DNA of 64,000 bases from assembly GCA_023333565.1 (NCBI GenBank), contig JAJKFH010000787.1, forward strand, positions 55,570 to 119,569. The letters are read 5' to 3'. The position numbers were made by a program, and so were the translations under genes. The DNA comes from Puffinus mauretanicus (taxonomy: Eukaryota; Chordata; Aves; Procellariiformes; Procellariidae). Shown here piece after piece: positions 55,241 through 64,000 of the stretch (position 1 is the first letter of the stretch; the number at the start of each line of letters is the position of its first letter). The notes under the pieces were generated by a model. The model was given only the letters and a program-made list of their open reading frames with translations. It did not search any database and had not been told where the DNA came from.

Positions 55241-55542
55241 AAGCCGGCGGTGCCCGGGGCAGGTCAGCACCGGAACAGCTCCGCGGGGCCGGGGGGCGGC
55301 TGCCCCTTGGGGGGTCCCAGCCCCGCTCCCGGGGGTCCCGGCGGGCTCCCCCTGCCCCGGCCGGGCCGCGCGGGGGCGGCGGCGGCGCGTCCCGGGGGAG
55401 CGGCGGGTCCCGGTGCGGGCCCGGGGCTGCGGCTCCGCCACCTGCCGCCCCCGCCCGCCGGAGCCCGCTCCTCGGCGGCGGCGGCGCGGCCCCTCCCCGG
55501 GGCACGGGGCGCGGGGCCGCGGCGGCCGCCATGGAGGAGGAG

Positions 55543-55566
55543 CCGCCGCCGCCGCCGCCGCCGCCG
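55543..55566 (+). repeat. CCG trinucleotide repeat in AATK 5' region
   Basis: Eight tandem CCG units just after an upstream ATG in the AATK CpG island. A second, shorter GCC run lies at about 55630-55648. Confidence 0.92.
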
Positions 55567-55651
55567 TGCCCAGCGCGGGGCCAGCGGCAGCCGGCGGCCG
55601 TGAGGCTCCCGCCGCGCCATGGGCCGCCTCGCCGCCGCCGCCGCCGCTGCC

Positions 55652-55706
55652 ATGTCGGCCGCTTTCCTCAGCCCCAGCCTCGCCTTCAGCTCCCACTTCG
55701 ACCCCG
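55652..55706 (+). CDS. AATK: AATK (LMTK1), apoptosis-associated tyrosine kinase, first coding exon only
   Basis: ATG at 55652 opens MSAAFLSPSLAFSSHFDP, then a phase 1 donor G|GTGAGT at 55707. This matches the human AATK start (MSSSFFNPSFAFSSHFDP, followed by DG from the next exon). Position downstream of CEP131 in the same orientation agrees with human 17q25.3. Family knowledge: LMTK1 is a neuronal, membrane-anchored kinase linked to endosome traffic and neurite growth. Its transmembrane and kinase exons lie beyond 64,000. An in-frame ATG at 55619 with better context (GCCATGG) would add MGRLAAAAAAA. Identity rests on 18 residues plus synteny. Confidence 0.85.
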
Positions 55707-58204
55707 GTGAGTGCCGCAGCCCCGGGGCCGCCCCGCGCCCGCATCCCCCCGCCGGCCCCGGCCCGCCGTGCCCCCGCTCCCGCCCCGCCGAGCCCTCCCC
55801 GCTGCCCTCGGGGGTCCCTCCCGGGCAGCCCCCCGCGCTCGGCCGCCGCGGTCCCCGCTCGGCTCCGGCTCAGCCCCGCACCGGCTGCCGGCGCCGCCGT
55901 TCCACTGCACCGTTCCGCTGCACCGTGCCGCACCGTGAACGAGGCATGCCCTCGCCCTCATCGCCGTGAAATGTCACTTTACGGGCTCCCGGCTCTGCCA
56001 ACCGGACCCGACTCGCCGCGTTTGGCCGCGACGAGACATCTTGGTGCGGCGGTGGGACCGCTGCCGCAGCCGGGCGGCATTTTGTTCCCCGGGCTGGAGC
56101 GCGCGGAGGAATCCCGAGGGCTGCGCTGCCTCTGAAGGCATCTCCCGCATTGGAATAGAATAATAACAACAGGAATAATGGTGATGGGGAGGGGGAGGAG
56201 GACGGTGCCAGGGACTGAGCCCCCAACTGCCTGGGACGCCTGCCCGCCCGCCGGCTGGGGGGCTGGTGGTGGCCCCTTGGGCTGGGAGAGCTGGGGGGGC
56301 TCGGCGAGGTGCCGGGGGACAGGGAGCAGGCGTTTTGGGGCGCAGGCTGTTATGTAAGGTGCCGTGTTACGGCCTCGGCCACGTCGCAGCTGCAGGAAGA
56401 TGCTGCAGACGCGGGAGCGGAGCAGGGGCTGGCTTTTGTGTGCGTGGTTTGGGGCTGCTGCAGCAGCAGCCTCCCCCTCTCCTCTGCCTTTCGCTCCTCG
56501 GCTGCCGAACGCTGGCAGCCGCCTCTCGCCTGGCATCCCTCCCGCTGCGGGGATCGCACCCGCGCAGGGTGTCGGGAACCCCTCGTGCACGGGACCCGCT
56601 GCCCGCGGAGCAGCCGCCGAGGTGGGAAGCCCCAGCGAGGCGCGGGGACGTCCGGCGGGGCTGGCAGCGCGCTCGGCACTGGCCCTTTGTTTACCAAACC
56701 GGGAAAAACGCGTGTCAGGGTCCGGCAGCCAAGCAAGAGTGCCGCGGCTCCCGCGCCTCTCCCGTCACCTCCTCCATCACCACGAAGGAGGCGAAGTGTT
56801 GCCTGTACTGGACGCGGTGGCGGCGGAGGCTCTGGCTGTCGGTGCCGGGCTCCCGCATCCCTCCCAGCCGGGTTCCTGGTCCCTCCTTCCTTCGCAGCAC
56901 GCCGCTCCCGCTCCCCTGGCCCTGGGTCTGGCGGCTGCGGACGGTCTGAATCCGTGGAGGGATTTAAAAATGAACCACACCAGGACTCACCAAACCGTGT
57001 CCCCGTTGCCGGAGACTCTGTTCCCAGCCCGCTCGGCATTGATTTCTGCTCAGGAGGAAACCTCCTTATTTGCATCTAAAACGCGGTAGTGTCCTCAGCC
57101 TCCGGTGTGATTTTTCTCTGGGTTTTCGTGAGGCGCCCCATGTGCCGTCTAATCCTTCCCATCAACCTGGGGATTTGCAGGGCACGTTTGATTTAAAAAT
57201 CCTTCTGCAAGAAGGTTTCCATCGCTGCCCATCGCCGTGCTGCCGTGCGCCCGGGCCCAGGGCTCGGCTGCCGCCGTACAGCTGCCACCCACGGTTACTG
57301 GCAGGGAGAGGAATTAAAGGGGGGAACAAACCGTACTCTTGATTTCATGGCTTTGTTGATGTTGTCCGTTTGGCAGCACCTCCTGCCTGCGCGGTGTCAC
57401 CGGCCGCCCACGCCAGCCTGGTTTCCCCAGGGTTTGCTTGTGCCGGCATGGAAGAGGAGGAAGCGCTTTGTGGGGCTCGGTGGCACCGCGGCACCGCGGC
57501 CGGGGGACGGGATGGGCCCTGGGGGCTCCGGCTCCGCAAGGGGAGCAGAGACGCTCCTGGCCCTGTGTCCCCGCATCCCCCGGGGAGGGATGGTGGGAAG
57601 CCACGGGCTGAGCTGGCAGTGGGGAACGGTGGCAGTGGTGTCACCTGGGGTGGAGGTGCCGAAGGGATGTGCTGACGGCAGCAGCCCATGCTCCCGCCTC
57701 AGTTTCTGTTTTCGGTGAGGCTGCTTGGCTCGGCCGTTAGATGTGCCCGCGCTGGGCTGTGCCGGCTGCCCGGGCCGGCGTGCAGTGCTCGGGGGATCCG
57801 CTCAGTGCCAGCGCTGGGGGCTCTGGGGAGGGGTCCCAGCCCGGCGGCCTCGTGGTTCCCGTCTCGCTGTGCCCATGCACAGGCCAGACCCGGAGACGCT
57901 CCCATGCGGTGCACGGAGCGCCGGAGCCACCAGCGGAGCACCAACCGCCCCGCCGGTGAGAGGCACCGCCGTGCCGCCTGCCCCAAGCCTGGAGCATGGA
58001 TCCCCTGGGCTTCCCATGGGAATTGGGTGCCCACTCCCTGCCCTGGAAGCGCCGTGACCCACTTGGAGGCACCGGGCAGAAATGCCGCGTCCCCTCTGTC
58101 ACCCAAAGCTTTGCTTTGGGGTCAACGGCACCCCGTCCTCTCGCAGTGATGGAGCTGCTCGGGGACACGAGGAGGTCTCTGCTGGGGGAAAGGGCTGCTC
58201 CCCT

Positions 58205-58255
58205 CCTGGCCCCGCTGCCTGCCCTGCCTGCCCTGCCTGCCCTGGCTGCCCTCCC
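58205..58255. repeat. Short CCTGCCTG-type tandem repeat
   Basis: CTGCCTGCCCTGCCTGCC and following near-copies form about four imperfect 9-bp units in AATK intron 1. Confidence 0.75.
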
Positions 58256-59796
58256 CACCCCCAGCCCGCACTTCCCTGTCTCAGACCCAGGAGCGCGTTT
58301 TGAAATCGTGAGAAACATCCTCTCTCCCCACCTATTTCTTCTTCCCCTTTTTTTCCTCCTCTTGGCTGCCCTGGGTGAGGAGCATCCCCATCCTGTGGCA
58401 GCCGGTGAGGTGCTGCTGGCTGCCGGTGGCTGCGGTGGCTGCGGCGTCGCCGCTCCCCGCTCCGGCTGCGGGACCCTGCTCCTGGACCCTGCGGTTTGGG
58501 GGGGTCGTGTGCCGGGGCAGTGCGCCCGCGCCGGGGTCAGCCGGGGCTCGAGGTGCTGGGTGGGGATGGGGGGTCGAGGCTGAGGAAGGGCCGGGGGTCA
58601 CCCCAGCCCTGTGTTTTCGGTCCCGGCTGGCACATGCTGCCAACTGCTGCCCCAGCCATGCGGTGGCAACAGCTCGGCGAGTGCTGGTGCTCCGCGTTCG
58701 GCATCACTGTCCACTCCTGGCACGGGGATGGGAAGGGACTTGGGGGACCGCGGTGGCTAATGGCCGTAGCACCCAGAAGGACCCCGGCAGCCCAAACCCG
58801 GGACCCGGCATCCCCCGTGCTCCCACCCTGGCACCAACCGTGCCGCTGGCTGCTCGCGATGCTGGGGGAGAACGGGGGAAGGTGCTGCTGGGACTGGGCA
58901 CAAAGGGGGGATTTGGGGCAGGGAGGTGGGAGCTCCTCAGTGGGAGATGAAGGTGGTGGCTACGGGGAGGTGTAACGCCCTGCACGGCCGGGGCAGCACC
59001 GTGGCCGGTGTCCCGTCGCCGCACGTGTCCCGTGAGGGGCCGGTGAGCAGGAGGTGCCAGCGGCGCAGGGCCCATCCGTCTGTCGGGCTGGTGGGCAGCA
59101 GGAGCCGGGCACACAGGCGGGGGGGGAATCCCAGTGCCTGTGGGGGTGCAGGGGTGGGCAGCGGTGGGGCGGCGTGCGGCGAGCCCCCTGCCCCGGCAGT
59201 GCCTGGCCGGCCCTGGCCGCTGGGCTGCCGTGGGAGCTGGCGCTGGCGCAGCACTGCAGGGCAGCAGGGCAGCTGGGTCCCGCTCGGCGGGGGGACGGAT
59301 CCGGGCAGCCGGCAGCGCCGCTCCCCGGGGGTGCCGCTTTGCTCCCCTCTTCTCCCCTCCTTCCCTCCCTCCGAGTGCCGCTCCCTCCCCGCCCCCCCGC
59401 GCACACAGGCGATTGCCTTCTGGATGGCGATACGGATCCCTGTCAAAGCCAATTAGGAGAAATTAATACGCCGGGGTTGAAAGGGCTCCCGGGGGGGGAG
59501 CGGGCTGTGACTCACGGGCTCCCTGCCCGGTGCTCCCGGCCTCCGAGGGACACCATGTGCCAGAGCAGCCCACGGGCTCTGCCACCCCGGCACCGCGTGC
59601 TCCCAGCCAGAGCAGGGCTCCGGTGCCCGCCTTGCCGTGCCGCACAGCCTGCCTCGGCCCGAGCCTGGCCGCCCCGGCGGCACCGGGGACGGCAGAAATG
59701 GCACCGCCAACGTGCTGCCCGGCTCGGGGCTGCGGCGGGGGGCTGCGCTGTGCACCTGCATGCACGGCCGCATCCTTCCCGCTGACACGAGGCGTC

Positions 59797-59872
59797 TGCA
59801 TTGAGCTGGGGGTTCTACATTAAGCCAGGGGGGTTTGCACCCAGCTCGGGGGTCTGCATTTAGCTGGGGGCC
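59797..59872. repeat. Imperfect tandem of CTGCATTGAGCTGGGG-like units
   Basis: CTGCATTGAGCTGGGGG, CTACATTAAGCCAGGGG, GCACCCAGCTCGGGGG and CTGCATTTAGCTGGGGG follow one another, giving four diverged copies of about 17-22 bp. Confidence 0.65.
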
Positions 59873-62325
59873 GGCCCGGTCCTGGCTGCCTGCGGCCAGG
59901 GCAGGCAGAGCGGGTGACTCGCCCTTCCCTTGTTCGTGTTCCGCTGCCTCACCATCCCGCTAATTCCCTGGGCTGGAAAATCCCGGCCAGGTCAGGCAGC
60001 TCCTGCACTTGGGTCAAAGGGGCTGTGGGGCCACTCCCGTCCCGCGGCTGAGCCTGTTTCTACCCCGTGCCGCCCCGACTCGGCGAGCGCGGAGGTGCCG
60101 GGACCCCCTGCCCGGGATGGGGGGATGGTCCTGGCCGTGCCCTGCAGCCGCTCAGGGGCTCTGCTCGTCTCCGGCTGCTCCTGCCCCGGCAAACGCCCCG
60201 GCATGTCCCCAGCGGGGCTTTGCCATCGGGGTGGGCTGAGCCAGAGGGACCCCGCGGGGACGCGGCTCGGTGTGGGGCTGCGGGTGACGGGGCTGGCGGG
60301 GAGAGGAGCCGAGCCGTGCTGAGTCAGCGTGCCCGGTGGCAGGAAAACAAATCTCCTCTGGGCATTAATCCCCCTGACAGCCCGAGGAAGCGTTGGCGGA
60401 GCGTGCTGCGCGGCCGTCCTAGGGCATTCACTGCCATAATATCGTTTGCCATCGACGGAGCTCTGAGACCTGCTCCAGCCTGGCCTAACGGCCGGGGGCG
60501 CAGAGGGGATGGGGGGCATCCCGGGCTGCACCGGAGCTGGTGCAGGGCTCACAGTAGTGCTTGGTGCTGGTCGAGGGACGGAGAGGATGCGGGGCTGGTG
60601 GGAGCAGGAGGGCTCAGCACCGGAGGAAGGGGGAGCAGGTTCAGGATTTCCTGCAGAGCCACCGTCCCCCAGTCCGGGACGAAGGCAGCGAGTGTCGGGG
60701 GTCCTGCTTCCCGTCCCTTCCCCTCTGCCAGCCACGGCCGGCATCCTCCTCCGCAGCCTGGTGCCAGCAGCCGTGTTAAAGCGGTTTGTTTTAATTACTG
60801 GAGCGAAGGAAAATTCCAGTGTAGGCAAATGCAGTAAATGGAGCAGCGCTGCCCGCCTGGCTGGGCAGAGACTGGCTCCCTCCGCGCCTGGGCAGGGAGC
60901 GGCTCTCCCATGGGTACTCCCAGGCTCCTGTCCCGGCTGTGCCGGGGTGTCCCGCTGCTGGGCTGCCGCGTCGGCATCCATGGCCCTTCGTCTTTCTGAA
61001 ATACCTGTGAGGTTGTGTGCTCCTCCCGCGCTCGCCGGCTCCGCAGCTGCGGTGGCTGCACCCCAGGCGGGTGTTCGGGAGCAGGGCTGAGACCTGCTCC
61101 CACCCTCGGGTCATCCCTGCCGCCATCGCTACGGCAAAGTAGGGTTTTGCCTGGGCTCCCCGGGCTGTCTGTTCTCGAGCACGTGGGTGACGGGTGATTT
61201 GGGCGCTGCGGGGCTGGCCGAGAGCAGGCGTGGTGCAGAGGGGTGCCGGGCTGGCTGGTGCCGAGCATCACCTTGGTTCATGCCCCGAGCATCCTCGATG
61301 CTGAGCCCCGCTCCCTGCCACGCCGTGGGGTCTGGGCCGTGCCGGCCTTTGGGGGCTGCGGTGGGGGACGCCCTGGTGGCTGCCCAGGAGCGGGGGTCTC
61401 CCTGATGCCCACCTGGGTGAGTGGCCTGGGCAGCGGCAGCGCGGGGTGGATGCTGTGCTCGCCCGCCGTGCCCTGGCAGGGCTGTGCAGGGCCCTTGGCA
61501 CACGCTGCTGCTTGGGGCCACCGCGGCTTGGCGCGGCTCTGGCCACCTCCTGCTCCGCCGGCACCGTGGCTCCAGCAGCCGTGGAGGATCCCATTGCCGG
61601 TGATCCCCGGGGTCCCCTCCGCACGCCGTGCCCAGTCCACCCGGGCGGTGTTGGGGTGCGCAGGGCTGTGACGTGCCCTTGGCTGCTGCCAGGCGCTCGG
61701 CGATCCTCGTGGTGACGGCACCGCGCGGCTCTGGGGTGTGGGGCAGGCGAGAGGGGAGCCCCCGGGGAGCCCCCAGCCTCGCCGCCGGCGCAGCTCGAGG
61801 CTCGACGGTGGGGAAGGGTGGCCTGCGGCAGCTGCCAGACCCCGCACCCACGTTTCTGCCTGCCCCGTGGAGCATCCCCCTGCCCGCTCGCCCCTCGCCC
61901 GCCTCCTGCGCAGGGCCCCGCTCCTCCACCGCTCCGCTCTGGAGCCGAAGCTTCTCGTTTCATAACGCCGAGCATTTCTGATAAAAATAGGCTGCCCCGC
62001 TCCACGCTGCCTCTCTCCCGCTGTTACGTAAATGCTGCTCTGCCGGCTGGCGAGAGCCTCGTCTCGGCCGGTGCCGCACGCTGCCGGCGGCAGGACCGCG
62101 GTGCCGTGCTTGTGGGCAGCCCCGGCATGGGGCTGGCGGGGTCCCTGCCGGGGGGTCCCTGCCGGGGCGCGGGCAGGGGAGGGGTGGACGCTCCCCCCGT
62201 GCACGAAGGGCCGAGGTCGCTCCCTGTCCCTCGGGACAGCGCGTTTGCCGTGGTGCAGCCGTAGCATCCCTGCCGGCGTGGGAGGCTTTACAGCGCCTGA
62301 TAGAGACCTGATCTGAAACACCAAG

Positions 62326-62790
62326 CACGAGAATTTGGTCTAAATAATCAATTGAATCTTGCTTTGCATGCTTTTTTATATATTATTATTTTCTCAGAAA
62401 ATGGAGAAAGTTGATCACGGTTGGGCTGTGTCAGCTGGAAACCCGGCTCGGCGCAGGGCAGGCTTTGATGGAGGAACTTGATTTTTTGTTTTTAATCAAG
62501 CTGACACGCTTGGTGTATGCACAACAATGATGCGGCTTGGCCTGTACTTATTACAGTCCTAATTTTTATTTCATCACGTTAGAAAATGATGGATGATCTT
62601 TTTTTATTTTCCGTCTAATTATTTTTTTACTGCTAATTCATCCCAAGATGATAAAACCAGAATTAAGAGGCAAGAATCAATCCTTTTAAAATACTTCTGC
62701 GTTGGTTAAATAAGCCCACATTAAAAGATACATAAGGAGAACAGATTAACAAGGCGTGCCTTGCATTTAAAATTAACTGATCTATTAATC
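62326..62790. promoter_or_regulatory. AT-rich homeodomain-motif island in AATK intron 1 (candidate enhancer)
   Basis: About 460 bases of AT-rich but complex sequence inside GC-rich DNA. TAAT/ATTA cores are frequent: AATAATCAATTG, TTTAATCAAG, CCTAATTTTTATT, GTCTAATTATT, GCTAATTCATC, AGATTAAC, AAAATTAACTG and CTATTAATCACC. No repeat family is recognised. Composition and motif load suggest a conserved non-coding element, but conservation cannot be tested here. Confidence 0.45.
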
Positions 62791-63370
62791 ACCGGAGAGG
62801 TTGCCCGAATGGCTCTGGCTGTTCCTGGTGGGAGAAGGTCTCCAGGGCTGGGGGTACAGGGTGCCGCTTCCTCGCGCCCCAGGTTCGGCCGGCCGCTGTG
62901 AGGGGATGCGTGACTCCCGCGGCGTCTCGGTGGAGGATGCTGCAGGTACCGGCTCCGTGCCGGGCTGCACCGGTGGGTAGTGCCAGCCACAACCCTGCTC
63001 CCTGCTCCCTGCTCCCGGCTGCTCCCGTGGCAGGAGGGACCCGGGCTCAGGGGTGCAGCAGCCGGGGCCATCCCGCTTCTTCCCCACTGCCCAGCTTCCC
63101 GGTGCCTCAGTTTCCCTCTGGAGCTGCAGACAGACTGCGAGGAGCAGCCTTGCGTTTGCGTGCTAAATGGCAGCGGGTGGTTTCTTGCCGCCTGGATGCA
63201 TGTGGGTGAGCAGAGCGCTCATCCTGTGGGGTGTAAAATTGCTTTCCTGGAAGCTGCCCATGGACCTGGGGATTAACACGTTACCAGGGCTGCGTCTGTG
63301 CTGGGAGAGCTGCCGGGGCAGGCGAGCGCAGAGCCCGCGGCTGGAGGTGCTGATGGCTCCTGCGTGTTCG

Positions 63371-64000
63371 ATCCAGCCCCGCTCCCTGCCCCAATCCAGC
63401 CCTGCTCGCTGCCCGAATCCTGCCCTGCACCCTGCCCCAATCCAGCCCTGCTCCCTACCCGAATCCAGCCCTGCTCCCTACCCAAATCCTGCCCTGCACC
63501 CTGCCCCAATCCAGCCCTGCTCCCTACCCGAATCCAGCTCTGCTCCCTACCTGAATCCTGCCCTGCTCCCTGCCCGAATCCTGCCCTGCTCCCTGCCCGA
63601 ATCCTGCCCTGCACCCTGCCCCAATCCAGCCCTGCTCCCTACCCGAATCCTGCCCTGCCCCCTACCCGAATCCAGCCCTGCTCCCTGCTATCCAGCCCTG
63701 CTCCTAGAGATCCTGCCCTGCACCCCTGCCCCAATCCCAGCCCTGCTCCTGCCCAGATCCAGCCTGCTCCCTACCCGAATCCAGCCCTGCTCCCTGCCCG
63801 AATCCTGCCCTGCTCCCTGCCCGAATCCTGCCCTGCACCCTGCCCCAATCCAGCTCTGCTCCCTGCCCGAATCCAGCCCTGCTCCCTGCCCGAATCCAGC
63901 CCTGCTCCCTGCCCGAATCCAGCCCTGCTCCCTGCCCGAATCCTGCCCTGCTCCCTGCCCGAATCCTGCCCTGCACCCTGCCCCAATCCAGCTCTGCTCC
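63371..64000. repeat. 23-bp minisatellite, at least 27 copies, runs off the window end
   Basis: Units such as CCAGCCCTGCTCCCTGCC followed by CGAAT repeat with 23-bp spacing from about 63373 to the end. Variants are CCAG/CCTG starts, TGCTCCC/TGCACCC middles and TGCCCGAAT/TACCCGAAT/TGCCCCAAT ends. A disrupted patch lies at about 63680-63775. The CTGCACC variant recurs at multiples of 23 (63425, 63494, 63609; 63833, 63971), suggesting multi-unit duplications. Confidence 0.96.

Larger units (their letters stand above)
55531..55706 (+). other. Overlapping upstream ORF in AATK exon 1
   Basis: ATG at 55531 lies in GGCCGCCATGG, an ideal initiation context. It is one frame off the AATK start, encodes MEEEPPPPPPPP through the CCG repeat, and stays open across the AATK ATG to the splice donor (58 codons plus 2 nt). 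Whether it is in the mRNA depends on the transcription start, which is not known. Confidence 0.5.
55240..55960 (+). promoter_or_regulatory. AATK: AATK promoter CpG island
   Basis: Extremely CpG-dense, peaking at 55340-55720, with repeated GCC/CCG runs around the start codons. It contains the only recognised AATK coding exon in the window. No TATA box is seen. Confidence 0.75.
55707..64000 (+). other. AATK: AATK intron 1 (continues past the window)
   Basis: No second AATK exon (transmembrane region) or kinase exon is recognised, so the rest of the window is read as a first intron longer than 8.3 kb. It is GC-rich, with scattered AT-rich stretches (56940-57360, 59400-59470, 60340-60470, 60770-60850, 61955-62035, 62326-62790). 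It ends in a minisatellite. Confidence 0.75.

Noticed and set aside
54850..56135. Long open frames on both strands around the AATK CpG island
   Set aside because: Stop codons are rare in CpG-island sequence. Only the 18-codon AATK exon has an orthologue match.
63273..63986. Minus-strand repeat proteins with GREQGWIRAGSRAG-like units
   Set aside because: They are products of a non-coding 23-bp minisatellite. A period not divisible by three keeps several frames open at once.
55707..64000. Search for miR-338, which resides in an AATK intron in other vertebrates
   Set aside because: The mature sequence core (CCAGCATCAGTGATTTTG) is not in the window. It is expected in a later AATK intron.

Overview
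The window looks like GC-rich, gene-dense vertebrate nuclear DNA, most likely a bird (microchromosome type). The evidence is spliced genes with GT-AG introns, several CpG islands, short introns, and almost no young interspersed repeats, only worn MIR/L2/CR1 relics. The gene order SLC38A10 - NDUFAF8 - TEPSIN - CEP131 - AATK is the conserved block of human 17q25.3 (from memory, chicken chromosome 18). Exact species cannot be read from the sequence. All exon models are hand-built from reading frame, splice sites and remembered orthologues; no alignment was run.

Layout. 1-27,240: the 3' three quarters of SLC38A10 (+). Ten coding exons give about 921 residues: the last five membrane spans of the transporter, then a long charged cytosolic tail. 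The 5' exons lie upstream of the window. 27,701-28,156: the tiny three-exon gene NDUFAF8 (-), tail-to-tail with SLC38A10. 28,157-28,673: a bidirectional CpG-island promoter with six same-strand ATTGG (NF-Y type) boxes. 28,674-34,156: TEPSIN (+), 13 coding exons, 572 residues, including a probable U12-type intron. 34,190-35,120: a 50-bp minisatellite, a GC-box-rich pyrimidine tract and a GGGACC hexamer repeat at the presumed CEP131 promoter. 36,107-51,569: CEP131 (+), 25 coding exons, about 1,085 residues. 51,570-55,240: intergenic DNA with a few AT-rich islands. 55,240-55,706: the AATK (LMTK1) CpG island and first coding exon. 55,707-64,000: AATK intron 1, with an AT-rich homeodomain-motif island (62,326-62,790) and a 23-bp minisatellite that runs off the end (63,371-64,000).

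Function. The genes are neighbours, not a pathway. SLC38A10 is an amino-acid transporter of the SNAT family. NDUFAF8 is a twin-CX9C complex I assembly factor. TEPSIN is the AP-4 accessory protein of trans-Golgi vesicles. CEP131 is a centriolar-satellite and cilium protein. AATK is a neuronal membrane kinase. The only shared control seen directly is the head-to-head NDUFAF8/TEPSIN promoter. I found no undescribed coding system. The points most worth a second look are the U12 intron, the CCAAT-box array with a nearby perfect inverted repeat, the layered start codons of AATK, the NAGNAG acceptors in CEP131, and the AT-rich island in AATK intron 1.
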